DNA from: Eunapius fragilis
Taxonomy: Eukaryota > Porifera > Demospongiae > Spongillida > Spongillidae
Direction of reading: 5' to 3'
DNA length: 64,000 nt
Assembly (NCBI GenBank): GCA_963681505.1
Contig: OY811984.1
Span: 1,126,772-1,190,771 of the forward strand
Made by a program: the position numbers and the translations under genes. The notes beneath the pieces are model-generated. The model searched no databases and was not told the DNA's origin. It worked only from the letters and a program-made list of their open reading frames with translations. Positions 48,996 to 59,151 of the stretch are shown piece by piece (the stretch's first letter is position 1; each line of letters starts with the position of its first letter).

Positions 48996-49302
48996 ATGCC
49001 GATAGAGAGAGTCGATCAATTGCCGTTGCCCAACATAAGGTGGTATGCGGGATTCAGCACTCTAGCTCTGTTCTATGCCACAGTCTACGCTCTGACTACT
49101 CCCGCGAAGTTTCTGTCCACACTTTTAAGTGACGTGTGGTGCGAATCGGTAAGATACTGTCTCTGAAGTCCTGGCTGATGCATAACGAGTCTACGTTACT
49201 ACAGGCCGTGCTGAACATGGTTTGTTGCAGTATTTTCCTACTGACAAACTTCATCTACTCGGTGGTATTTGGACCACTTAAACACATTGAGCAACAGGTA
49301 TG

Positions 49303-49349
<47 letters not shown>

Positions 49350-49750
49350 GTGTGTGTCTGTGTGTGTGTCTATGTGTCTGTTAGAGGAAACTTTTCACGT
49401 CGTTGTAAATGTCCACGCTGTACAGGACTATGGTGTATCGTTTTGTGGAGTATGATTTCATTAGAGACTCATGCTTTTGCCGCTGGCGAGAGTTTATATT
49501 AAAAAGGAAGAGTGATGGAGTAAACAGAAGAGTGTGGGGAGGGATGAATGAGAGTAGATAAGTGAAGGGAGGTTGGTTCTGTTAAGAATAATCAGTGTGA
49601 TTCAGTGGCATCATCGGTGTAATTGAGTTGCATCATCAGTGTAATTGAGCTGCATCATCGGTGTAATTGAGTTGCATCATCAGTGTAATTGAGCTCAGGG
49701 CGGATACAGGATTTTTCAAAAGGAGGGGTTGAGACCAGCGATACGAAATG

Positions 49751-49783
<33 letters not shown>

Positions 49784-50642
49784 GCTGTCCGCTTTAGGCC
49801 CGACACGAAAAGTGGGGGGGGGGGGTGCTGTCCGCTTTAGGCCCGACACAAAAAGTTGGGGGGGGGGGGGGGGGGGGGGGGGTGCTGTCTGCTTCAGGCC
49901 CGATACGAAATACAGGGGGGGGGGGGGGCTGTACCTTATATGAAAGGGGGGGTTGCAACCCCCAAACCCCCCCCCCCCCCCCCCCCGGATCCGCCTCTGG
50001 AGCTGCATTATCAGTGTAATTGAGTTGCATCATCAGTGTAATTGAGCTGCATCATTTGTTTCTTGTCCCTTTAGCACATGCGGGACAAGTTTTGGAACTT
50101 TGTCTTCTACAAGTTCATCTTTGTCTTTGGAGTGATGAATGTACAGGACATCCAGGAGTTATTGGGCTGGTGTGTGTGGTTTGCAGTACTAGGCACACTG
50201 ATCATCACAGAGCAGCTGTGCAAGGACCGCTTTCAGTTTGTAAGCAGCAACCTTTGTAATCACACAATGAGTCCACACTTATACTGTTTCTCTTTTTTTC
50301 CACCTTGTCCTTTTTACTCTCTCTCTTCCTCCCACACCTTGCCCCTTCTCCCCTTCTCCACCTGTTGCTTCTTTCCTTCCGCCCATTCTTGTTCTCTCTG
50401 CTCCCACACCACACCCTCTTCTCTCCTGTTGCTTCTTGTCGTCCGTTCTCTTGTGGACAGCTCTCTTTCTCCCCTAACACCCCTTCCTCCTCCCATGCCA
50501 AAATACTCATCCTCTTGGGGTCGGTGTTGTTTTGCTGTGCTGGTCTGTTTATGGTGTGTGCCATCGTGGGCTGGCAGCATGGCTTTAATTACTTCACCTT
50601 CCTCTACTCTGAGGTATGTGTTTTCTTTTTTTGATGTTTTGT

Positions 50643-50681
<39 letters not shown>

Positions 50682-50902
50682 GTATCGTCGTGTGTTACTA
50701 TGTTGTGTATCTGTAGGTCTTCATTCTATGTGCAAGGGCTCTCCACACTGTCATCAGGTAAGGGTAACCATGGTGATGTGTGAACCTGTGGTCATTGGTT
50801 ATGCACAAGGTGTGGCCCAATTGATTGTGTGTTGGGAGGGAGGGGGGGTGGTTTGGCTGGAGTGTGGCCAGGGTGTGACCCACCCAAGGGGTGTTAGGGT
50901 AT

Positions 50903-50958
<56 letters not shown>

Positions 50959-51619
50959 CACGCTGGTCCAATGGTCTCTGTTCGTCATAGGTACATCATC
51001 CACTTGTGGGATATGCACCATGACGGCACATGGGAGAACAGGAGTACCTACACGTACTATACCGAGCTGGTCCTTGAGCTAGCTGCCCTGTCTGTTGACT
51101 TCCTGCACCACATCCATATGCTGGTGAGGGAGGAGGGTGGGAGGGTAAGAGGGTATGGAGAACGAAGGGTAGGCAGGGAACAGTAGAAAGGGAGGGAGGG
51201 GAAGGGAGACAGAACATGAAAAGGGTGGATGACTTCTTATCTTTCTTCAGCTATGGGCCAACATGTTCCTCAGTGTGGCCAGCCTCATCCTCCTGATGAA
51301 GCTCAGGTTCTTGTACCAGGAGATACAGAGAAGGCTCAAGAGACACCGCAGCTACGTCAGCGTCACTGAGACCTTGGAGAAGAGGTACACAAGTCCCTTT
51401 GCTTACTGGGGACCCGTGTCCTTGCTTGGGTGGGATGAGTTTGTCCACATGCATTTGTCTGTGATGGGTGGAGCATCCTCTCCCCTCCTCCCCTTCCTGC
51501 TCACATGCAGGGGTTGGGGGGAAGGAAGTTGATAGAGCCTACTCCCATCCTCCGCACCTACCCTCTTGCCCTTCTTACCTGCACACCTCTCCACCCTCCA
51601 TCATCTTTTCCTCACCTTC

Positions 51620-51670
<51 letters not shown>

Positions 51671-52034
51671 ACACACCATCAGGTTTGTCCTGGTGCCGAA
51701 ACAGGAGCTCATGATGTCGGACGAGGTGTGTGCCATCTGTTGGGAGAAGATGGGCACCGCACGTAGGCTGCCATGTGGACACATCTTCCATACGTAAGTC
51801 CAACGTCACCTGCATCTGGAAGGGGGAGAGAAGGGGCAGTGTGTGCACGTGGTGATAGAGGCGCACTCAATACGTTAGATGTCACTTTGGGAGTGCATCG
51901 TACGCATTCACGTGGGTGGGTGTGGTCTTGGGTGTGTGATGTGTAGTGTCACAACTGGATGCCGGGATGGATGCATATGCTGTATGCAATTACGACTGTA
52001 TCAGTGGTATTACCTCCTTTTGGTATCTTTTACT

Positions 52035-52069
<35 letters not shown>

Positions 52070-55000
52070 ATAGGCACACATGTGGGGGGAGACCAAACAT
52101 CTCCGTAACCCCTCTCCTGGTGATTGGAGTGTAGACAACACATATACATGTATGGGGTGTGTTGATATTTATATATGCAATCGTAACACACTAGTGATCT
52201 ATTATAAATTATTAGCTGGCCTCTTCCTTCTGTTGCTGCGTTCCTTTCATACATCCCAGCAACAGAAAGGAGTTTTATCAGGCAGTGAAATCAAACACTT
52301 TCAGCTAAGAGCTTTAAATTAAAAATAAAAACATTACAGCTGTGAACGAATGCTATAATAATACTGTATTAGTAACAGAAAAGAGCCCAGCACTAAGTTC
52401 CAATGCACTTATTGGGGAATTGAACATAGTCACTTTTGTCCCTCCTTTTATTCATACACACACACACACACATCTCAAAGGATGCACACACCTAATTAAC
52501 ATACATGCACATGTCGCTTCAACAGTACACTTAAAAAAATAAAAAATCTCTCTATAATCTCTTGCGTCCCTGCCCCTAACCCCACCCCCCCCCACCACCC
52601 ACCCATAGTGGTTGCCTGAGGTCATGGCTGGAGCAGGATACTGTGTGCCCCACATGTCGCCACTCCCTCCAGCTGAAGCAAAGGAGGACGGAGGAGGGAG
52701 GGGCAGAGAGGGAAGAGGAGAGGGATGGGGCTGAGGAGGAGGAGGAGCCCACAAGGGCTGAGCAGGGTGATGGAACCAGGAGGGCTTCCCAGTCCCAGAG
52801 AAATAGAAGGTGAGGGGAAAATATAACATTTTCTTCTGCTGGTCTCTGACTTTTTGCTTCCGGTATGTCACTTGTTTACTGACAGACGCCCTCATCATAA
52901 CTGGCTTCTGCACTTCAATGGTATGCTATAGGGAAGTGGGGCAGTGGTGAGGGTGTAAGGGAGGAGCAGTGGAGGAAGGGAGGGCATGAAGGTGGGGCGG
53001 GGGAGGGTGTGAAGGAGGGGGAGTGGGACGGGGGAGGGTGTGAAGGAAGGGCAGTGGTGAGGGTGTGAGGGAGGAGCAGTGGGGGAAGTGAGGGTGGGGC
53101 AGGGGCAGTGGGACGGGGGAGGGTGTGAAGGAAGGGCAGTGGTGAGGGTGTGAGGGAGGAGCAGTGGGGGAAGTGAGGGTGGGGCAGGGGGAGGGTGTGA
53201 AGGAGGGGCAGTGGAGGGTGTGAGGGTGGGCAGGGGAGGATGTGAAGGAGGGGCAGTGGAGGGTGTGAAGGTGGGGCAGGGTGAGGGTGATGGGAGTGGT
53301 GTGGGGCAGGGTGAGGGTTTGAGGGAGGAGTAGTGGCAGGGTGTGGGTGTGGAGGAGGGGCATAAAGAAGAGGATGGTGAGGGAGGGATAGTGGATAGAC
53401 AGACAGCAGGGAGAGAAGGAATCAATTTGTTTTGACTAATCCCATGTGGTGATGATGTCACCACTCCTCAGGCGCCTCTATAGCGAGCTGGCTGCCAACG
53501 TTTTCTCTGCAGCTCCACCAAGATGGGGACCCACAGCTGGTGGGGAACGACGCTGCGTCCCTCCATAGAGCGGTGAGTTGGACCTTGACATGCCCCTAGG
53601 AACGGGCCAGTAGGGCATTATTTAGAGCAGTGTTTGGACGCTGAGAAGCATGAAGAGCATTCAGGTTGTGTGTTACTGTTTAAGATTATGCAGCCATACA
53701 AATGGAGACTATGGGATACTCAGGAGACTTTAGACTTGTGCTCAGAGGAGCCCATGATGCAAAGTTTTACTGTAACATGTGCAGAGAGGATTAACAAGAG
53801 ATGGGTATACAAGGGTTGGTTCACACACACACACACATACACACACACACACACACACACATACATACATACACACACATACATACATACATATATACAT
53901 ACATACATACATACATACATACATACATACATACATACATACATACACACACACATACATGCATACATACATACATACATGCATACATACATACATACAT
54001 ACATACATACATACATACATACATACATACATACATACATACATACATACATACATACATACATACATACATACACAAGGGTGCATAGCAGCTGGGCCTA
54101 TCAAATTTGTGTGGGTGAGATAGTCTCTCCTCCTCTTCCCCACCCCAAAGGCCCAGCAGGTGCACACTATGTTCCCCAACATACCGCTGCAAGCCATCAC
54201 AATTGACCTAGCCGATACACACTCAGTGACCCTTACCGTGGACAGGATTCTTAACAACTCCATCTACATTCCAGTCCAAGAGGTACCTACCACACTGCAT
54301 GTCTCTGTCTCTAGTTTTTAATTGTTATAGCCCTAGTTATAATTTGTGATAAGAAGTACATTAAACGACCATCAGCTAAGCCATAGTGATGAGATCCCCG
54401 ATGCCCAGGCTACTGGAGACTGTTTTTAATAGAGAACACGTAATTTTAGTGCTATTTTGACGAGATGGTACCTTGCCATCATTTTTAATATCTTTAATAT
54501 CTAATTTTGGACTTGTATGTTAGTGATGTCATGATGCTAAAATATTATACCAAAAAAAAAAAAACAGATTGGTGTAAAATTTTTTAGATCATGACTAATT
54601 ATTATTATTTTTGTTTAGCAAATTTTGGCAGCATCGTCTGCTCCCCCTGGACCCCCTGCACCCCACGCTGATTCAGAAGAGCCAGACCACAAACCTAGTG
54701 AGGAGAGCCTTAAGGATGACAGGAGACAGGCTGATGGGGTGCAAGCTGAAGCTGCTGCTGCTACCCCTGTGATTGCGGCAGAGCAAGGGGGTGCTGTTGA
54801 GGGCGCGGGGGGCATTGGATTGCCCGATGCTGGTGCTGGTTCCAGTCTCAGACATCGTAGGACACAAGTTGACTCTGAGCTGAGAAGTGAAGAGAGAGAA
54901 ACAAGTGTATTTCCCACAAATTCCTCATCAAAGTACTCATTCATAGCTCTTGAGCAGAGAAAGGAGGAACTACTACAGAAAGCAAAAAGGTATAAAGTGG

Positions 55001-55204
55001 AAGTCTGTGGAAGAATTGGAATTATGTGTGCATGTGGGTCATTTACCAAGAGTAGCTTTACTCCGAAGTATGTATATAATGGACTAAAAGAGTAAATAAT
55101 ATGTGGAACAGATTGGTGTTCTGTGTGTTTGAAATTTTGGGTTATCCATTTCTTGTTTGCACAGGAACTACCTACTAAAGAGGCAGGGGCCTGATCACAG
55201 CTGA
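48996..55204 (+). CDS. AMFR: E3 ubiquitin ligase AMFR (gp78)
   Basis: Fourteen exons: 48996-49148, 49205-49297, 50075-50239, 50461-50613, 50717-50757, 50991-51123, 51251-51384, 51683-51793, 52609-52809, 52886-52920, 53472-53572, 54151-54282, 54619-54989, 55165-55204. The start gives MPIERVDQLPLPNIRWYAG, aligning with the vertebrate N-terminus; an in-frame ATG at 48849 is upstream. Several membrane helices (HMRDKFWNFVFYKFIFVFG, ILILLGSVLFCCAGLFMVCA) precede the RING (CAICWEKMGTARRLPCGHIF, then CLRSWLEQDTVCPTC). Then come the RIASWLP-like segment (SIASWLPTFSLQ), the CUE domain (QVHTMFPNIPLQAI) and a basic C-terminal helix (RKEELLQKAKR) matching the conserved QELLQKARK region. AMFR works in ER-associated degradation with UBE2G2 and VCP. 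The vertebrate extreme C-terminal VCP-binding motif was not seen; the protein ends RQGPDHS. Confidence 0.93.
49304..49374. repeat. (TG)n microsatellite
   Basis: Starts a few bases after the AMFR exon 2 donor. Similar tracts lie in other AMFR introns at 50646-50678 (TG), 50906-50957 (CA) and 51624-51667 (CA). Confidence 0.95.
49605..50062. repeat. 22-bp minisatellite split by an inserted element
   Basis: Units of tgcatcatcagtgtaattga run from about 49605 to 49695 and resume from 50001 to 50062. The interruption is the element at 49696-50000. Confidence 0.85.
49696..50000. mobile_element. Poly-G-rich non-autonomous element with GGCGGAT ends
   Basis: Terminal inverted repeats cagggcggatacagg (49696) and ggatccgcctctgg (49987-50000), flanked on both sides by gagct, a probable 5-base target duplication. 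Inside are three to four copies of tgctgtccgctttaggcccg separated by poly-G runs of up to about 30 bases. No protein coding. Confidence 0.75.
52036..52068. repeat. Poly-G run
   Basis: About 33 G in the AMFR intron before the RING-completing exon. Confidence 0.95.
52940..53370. repeat. G-rich irregular minisatellite
   Basis: Purine-rich units such as gtgtgaaggaggggcagtgg in an AMFR intron. Pro/Ser-rich frames on the other strand are artefacts. Confidence 0.9.
53821..54074. repeat. (CA)n/(CATA)n microsatellite
   Basis: Mixed CA then ACAT tetranucleotide array of about 250 bases in the AMFR intron before the CUE exon. Confidence 0.97.
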
Positions 55205-55521
55205 TGACAGTTTGCTAGGCAGTACACTCCCCCACCCAACAGGAAACATTAAAAAGCCATGTTTGCCTCTGACATTATTGTGTTTGCTCAATATTCTTGA
55301 AGTGGCATTGAATTGCTGGCTATGGTGTGTATAAGGAGGCCAGCCTACCAAGTCCAGTGCGGCCATTGTAATATGGATGGTCAAAACCATAATGTATATA
55401 TTAAAAATATTAACTACACAAAGCACTTTGGTGCACAGCTTGTTTCAAAAGTCCAAAGTGCACAACATTAGCATGTGCGGCAGGATGTGAATACAGATGT
55501 GTGTTATAGGGAGGTGTGTCT

Positions 55522-56056
55522 TCACTTTTTGGCATTGGCCTCATCCCGGGCATCGACCTGACCCATCAGGTCCTGAATGTTCTTCTCCAGTTCATCAACT
55601 CTCTGACCCATTTCGTCCAGTGAAGGGTGTGGTTAAGGAGTACACAGAATAGCAGGCTATGGCTACACACCAATATATGGGGGTCATAGCTACGCTAATG
55701 ATTACCACCATGGAAGCACAACAGAAGCCTAGTAGCCACAGCTGGAAAGGAAATTACGTGCTCTAGTGTTAAGGATATGTCTTCCGATTATCTGCTCGGA
55801 CATTTGCTGGAACTTTTGTTGCTAGGGTAATAGGTGCGAGCTCTGAATGGTAACCCATGATACTACAACATTGGGCGACTCACCATGTCGCCAAGAAGTC
55901 TCTGAACCTGTAGACGAGGGCACGGGTAGTCGTGATATTGAACAGTGAATCGAAGTACAGCTTGCTTACAAATTCGGTCAAGTCGGCGTTTTCTTGGCCA
56001 TCCCCATGACTCGGTGCTGCCTCTGGATGCTGATTAGGAGGATTTTCGGAAGACAT
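55522..56056 (-). CDS. HSBP1: Heat shock factor-binding protein 1
   Basis: Four exons: 56056-55970, 55907-55884, 55821-55779, 55619-55522. The product is about 83 residues, close to the roughly 76 of vertebrate HSBP1. After an N-terminal MSSENPPNQHPEAAPSHGDG it reads DLTEFVQRLLGDMQQKFQ, MSEQIIGRLDEMGQRVDEL and EKNIQDLMGQ, the single trimeric coiled coil that binds trimerised HSF1 and dampens the heat-shock response. Introns are 62, 62 and 159 bases. The last intron has no GT-AG ends and fits an AT-AC U12-type intron. The start codon lies 96 bases from the PYROXD1 start on the other strand. Confidence 0.95.
55620..55778 (-). other. Probable U12-type AT-AC intron in HSBP1
   Basis: On the coding strand the intron starts ATATCCTTAA (U12 5' site consensus ATATCCTT), ends CCCTTCAC, and has TCCTTAAC about 12 bases before the end (the U12 branch-site consensus). 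Removing it joins IIGR to LDEMG in frame, as in other animals. No GT-AG alternative preserves the coiled coil. Confidence 0.9.
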
Positions 56057-56152
56057 CCAAGTCCTGTTCACACGTCAATGTATTTTTAAAAACATTAGAC
56101 ACGCCCACAGGTGGGGTTATAGGACTCGTAATACAGCGCACCACTAGGTCTA
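56057..56152. promoter_or_regulatory. Bidirectional promoter, HSBP1 / PYROXD1
   Basis: Only 96 bases separate the divergent start codons, so the two genes must share promoter sequence and overlap in 5' UTR or regulatory elements. No TATA box is evident. Confidence 0.7.
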
Positions 56153-56515
56153 ATGACAAGCAAGCCGTATGTAATTATTGGCGGAGGGATAGCAGGTGTT
56201 TCGTGTGCACAAGAGGTATGGAAACCCACTAGGATTGGTAGTTTATGCGCAGCGGTGCGTCCAACTTTGCTGTAGGTATAAGTCATTATATCATTGTAAT
56301 GCATAGGTGGCGGTTGCGGGGGTGGGGGGGGGGGGGGGGGGGTTTAATGCCACCTCTGGTCCGCCACTTAAATGTGGAAAGTAGCTGCTGTCTTGCCCTT
56401 TCTTTGCAGCTTTCACATCTTGATTCTGGTGCAGAGATAATTCTTATTAGTGCATCACAATTGATAAAATCAGTGACCAACTTTAAGAAGGTATATATAC
56501 TGAAGTGCTGCCTCC

Positions 56516-56570
<55 letters not shown>

Positions 56571-58977
56571 TGTGTGTGTATGTGTGTGTGTGTGGAGATC
56601 TGACATTGTGGTCCACAGGTAGCAAGAACTCTCGAAGAATTTGATATAAAGGAGACAAGCATTTCACAGCTAACTCAATCGTATCCTAATGTCAGAGTAA
56701 TTCAGCAGGCTGTAGTGGAGCTATCGTATGAAGACCATGTACGTATGTAGGTCTGCATACAGTGTGTGTGTTGTAGGTTCAATGTACTTCAGAACATTAG
56801 CTGTATAGTTGTATTGCTCTTAAGGTACTGCAACGTACGTTTTGACATGTAACGCAAGTGTGTATGTTTCCTCCTCTGTGAGCTCAGACCGTACACCTTC
56901 TTGATGGGGAAGTGCTTCATTACTCCAAACTGTGCATCTGTGCAGGAGGGGTGCCAAAGGTCAGTGGGCATGGCCTGATGTATCTGCTGCTCATGTCTCC
57001 TCCCACCTCACCCCCCACATAAGTTAATAGCAAGAGACAATCCTAGAGTTGTTGGAATACGCGACACAGAGAGTGTTCTGGTAATGAATACAGCCGTGTT
57101 GTGTGTTTGCATATGTGTACCCTATACTGCATGCATTATATTATTGCGTACTGTGATCCTCTGGTGCAGGAGTTCCAAAGGAAGCTAGCTGATGCAAGGC
57201 GAATCCTCGTTATTGGCAATGGAGGGATAGCAATTGAACTTGTGTATGTTACCATGGGAGCGAGGTTACGTTATGTTCAATTGTTTGTACACAGCACAGG
57301 TTATAAAAGTTAACCATTTTTTAATGTTGGCCATATCCCCAGCTATGAGGTCACTGGCAGTGAGGTGGTGTGGGCTATAAAACACCAGTCCATCGGACAC
57401 GCCTTCTTTGATGCCGGGGCGGCTGCCTTCTTCCTCTCGTCTCTGGAGGACAGGGTACCCGAGGGCCAGGGCAAAGCGGAACAGAAGGGGCAGCAGGTCA
57501 GGAAGCAGCAGAAGTACGTACTGGAAACCGCCGGAGGGGCGGGGACGGTGGACAAGGCGCAGGGGGAGGAGGCAATGAGGTGATCCATAACCTCCTGCTC
57601 CCGTGATCCGATGTGTTAATAATGATTGCCTATTGGTCACTTGTGGCTGTGATGGACCTGGAGGAAGGTGGGGAGCGGTACCAGGCAGTGCGCTGGGTCC
57701 TGATTGGAGCTCTGATCTTAGCATGTGCGGAAAGCAGGTATGTTTACTGTGTCCCCTCCCACCTTTCACCCCTCTCCCTCTCCCTCCCCCCCCACCCCTT
57801 CTAAGTAGACAGGTCGTCACATTCACGTTGAGTACAAATGTGAAGTAGACAGCATTTTGACGCCAAGTGAAGTGGAGGCGAAGGGGTTAACTGTCACACC
57901 ATTCCCTTTGAGGGGTGCGTTGCAGCCCTCCGATGGTTCCCCGGAGACCAAACGGTCCCGGCTGGACAGGGAGTGGCCTGTGTATGTGCAGCTGACCAAT
58001 GGCAAGGTCTTTGGGGGCGACCTGATTGTGTCTGCCACAGGAGTGATGCCAAATGGTGCCACTTTTGCCAAATGGTGCAAAGAGGAGAGTGAGGTGGTGG
58101 GTATGGAGTGTTTTCAGAAATAATGCCGTTACCATATTATCTTTTGCCAATCGTTTTCCTTGTAAGATGAAGTTGGCTGAGGATGGTGGAATTATTGTGG
58201 ACTCTGAAATGAGGACCACTGTTGACGATGTATACGCAGCTGGAGATGTTTGTACGCCAAAATGGAGTCAGCAATCTGCACTATGGTTCCAGGTGGGCCA
58301 ATCGACACCCACAGCAATTGGCCTTACCTTTGTGTGTGTGTGTGTGTGTGTGTGGGTGTAAGATGCGTCTTTGGACTCAAGCAAGACAGATGGGTGTGCA
58401 GGCAGCACGTTGCATGCTGGCCCACTCAAGTGAGCATCTCTTGTGCGGGTGGTGGTGTGTGCATGCATGCAACCCCTGGGTGGTATTGAGCTTTTGTATC
58501 TTGTGTGGTCGGGTCCTCTCGGATGCTAAGAGGGTGAAGAGATCTCATTGGACTTCTGTTTCGAGTTGTTTGCTCACTCAACAAAGTTCTTTGGTTACAA
58601 AGTGATCCTGCTGGGTAAGTACAATGGCCAGGATCTGGGGGATGACTGTGAAGTCCTGCTCAGATATACCAAAGGTGGGGAGGGGGGGGATAAATTGGGA
58701 GAATGTGTTGAATCTTATCTTACTTGCAGGACTGGAGTACATCAAGGTTGTGGTACACAGAGGTAAGATGGTGGGAGCTGTCCTCATTGGCGAGACCGAT
58801 CTGGAGGTAATGTTGGTAGCACTGGGGAGGGGGCAGGCAGGAAAACTATCTACAAGGCGGGGCTTACTATCTTTATAGGAAACATTTGAAAATCTGATTT
58901 TGAATCAGATGGACATTACCAGGTTTGGTGAATCACTGCTGGACCCCAGCATCGACATAGAGGACTATTTCGATTAA
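56153..58977 (+). CDS. PYROXD1: Pyridine nucleotide-disulfide oxidoreductase PYROXD1
   Basis: Fourteen exons: 56153-56215, 56410-56490, 56619-56738, 56888-56959, 57024-57080, 57170-57243, 57343-57579, 57668-57737, 57809-58096, 58167-58292, 58363-58429, 58540-58674, 58730-58806, 58879-58977. Landmarks: N-terminal FAD Rossmann [28 protein letters not shown](P)H Rossmann [26 protein letters not shown], the second FAD motif [11 protein letters not shown], then [31 protein letters not shown] and the C-terminal [14 protein letters not shown], nearly identical to the vertebrate end. As in known PYROXD1 there is no CxxC redox pair after the first Rossmann motif. In vertebrates it protects the tRNA ligase complex from oxidative inactivation; that role is inferred here. 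Confidence 0.95.
56305..56372. mobile_element. Short GGCGG-ended element in PYROXD1 intron 1
   Basis: taggtggcgg at the left and ccgccactt at the right enclose a poly-G run. It looks like a very short member of the family seen at 48369 and 49696. Confidence 0.5.
56519..56594. repeat. (TG)n microsatellite
   Basis: PYROXD1 intron 2, interrupted by two TA steps. A smaller tract is at 58332-58355. Confidence 0.95.
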
Positions 58978-59151
58978 ACACTTGATTTGATGACATTGTT
59001 TGAGCACCAGGTATTTGACCAGCACTTGTGGTACTAACATGAGAATATATAACAGCTGTGAATACAAAAATGAAAGGGGAATTGCTGGGGGCAAAATGAA
59101 ACAGAATGCTGGCCTACTGACTGTCATGCAAAAGGGAAGTATCTAACAACG
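58978..59151. other. Convergent 3' gap PYROXD1 / WRNIP1
   Basis: Only 174 bases separate the two stop codons, so the 3' UTRs probably overlap. Confidence 0.6.

Noticed and set aside
50078..50716. A single 212-codon plus-strand frame in AMFR
   Set aside because: Only its first and late parts are exons (50075-50239, 50461-50613). The middle Ser/Pro-rich part is an intron that happens to be open, and part of the second exon reads in another frame.
52452..53464. Long Pro/Ser/His-rich minus-strand frames of 153 to 189 codons
   Set aside because: They lie antisense to AMFR exons and introns and come from G-rich minisatellite DNA.
53634..54263. Open frames of Tyr-Ile-His-Thr or Val-Cys-Met-Tyr repeats on both strands
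   Set aside because: Translation of the CATA/CA microsatellite; no conserved sequence on either side in frame.
58609..58620. GTAAGT donor inside a PYROXD1 exon
   Set aside because: Reading through gives [13 protein letters not shown], which matches the family without interruption, so the site is not used in the main form.
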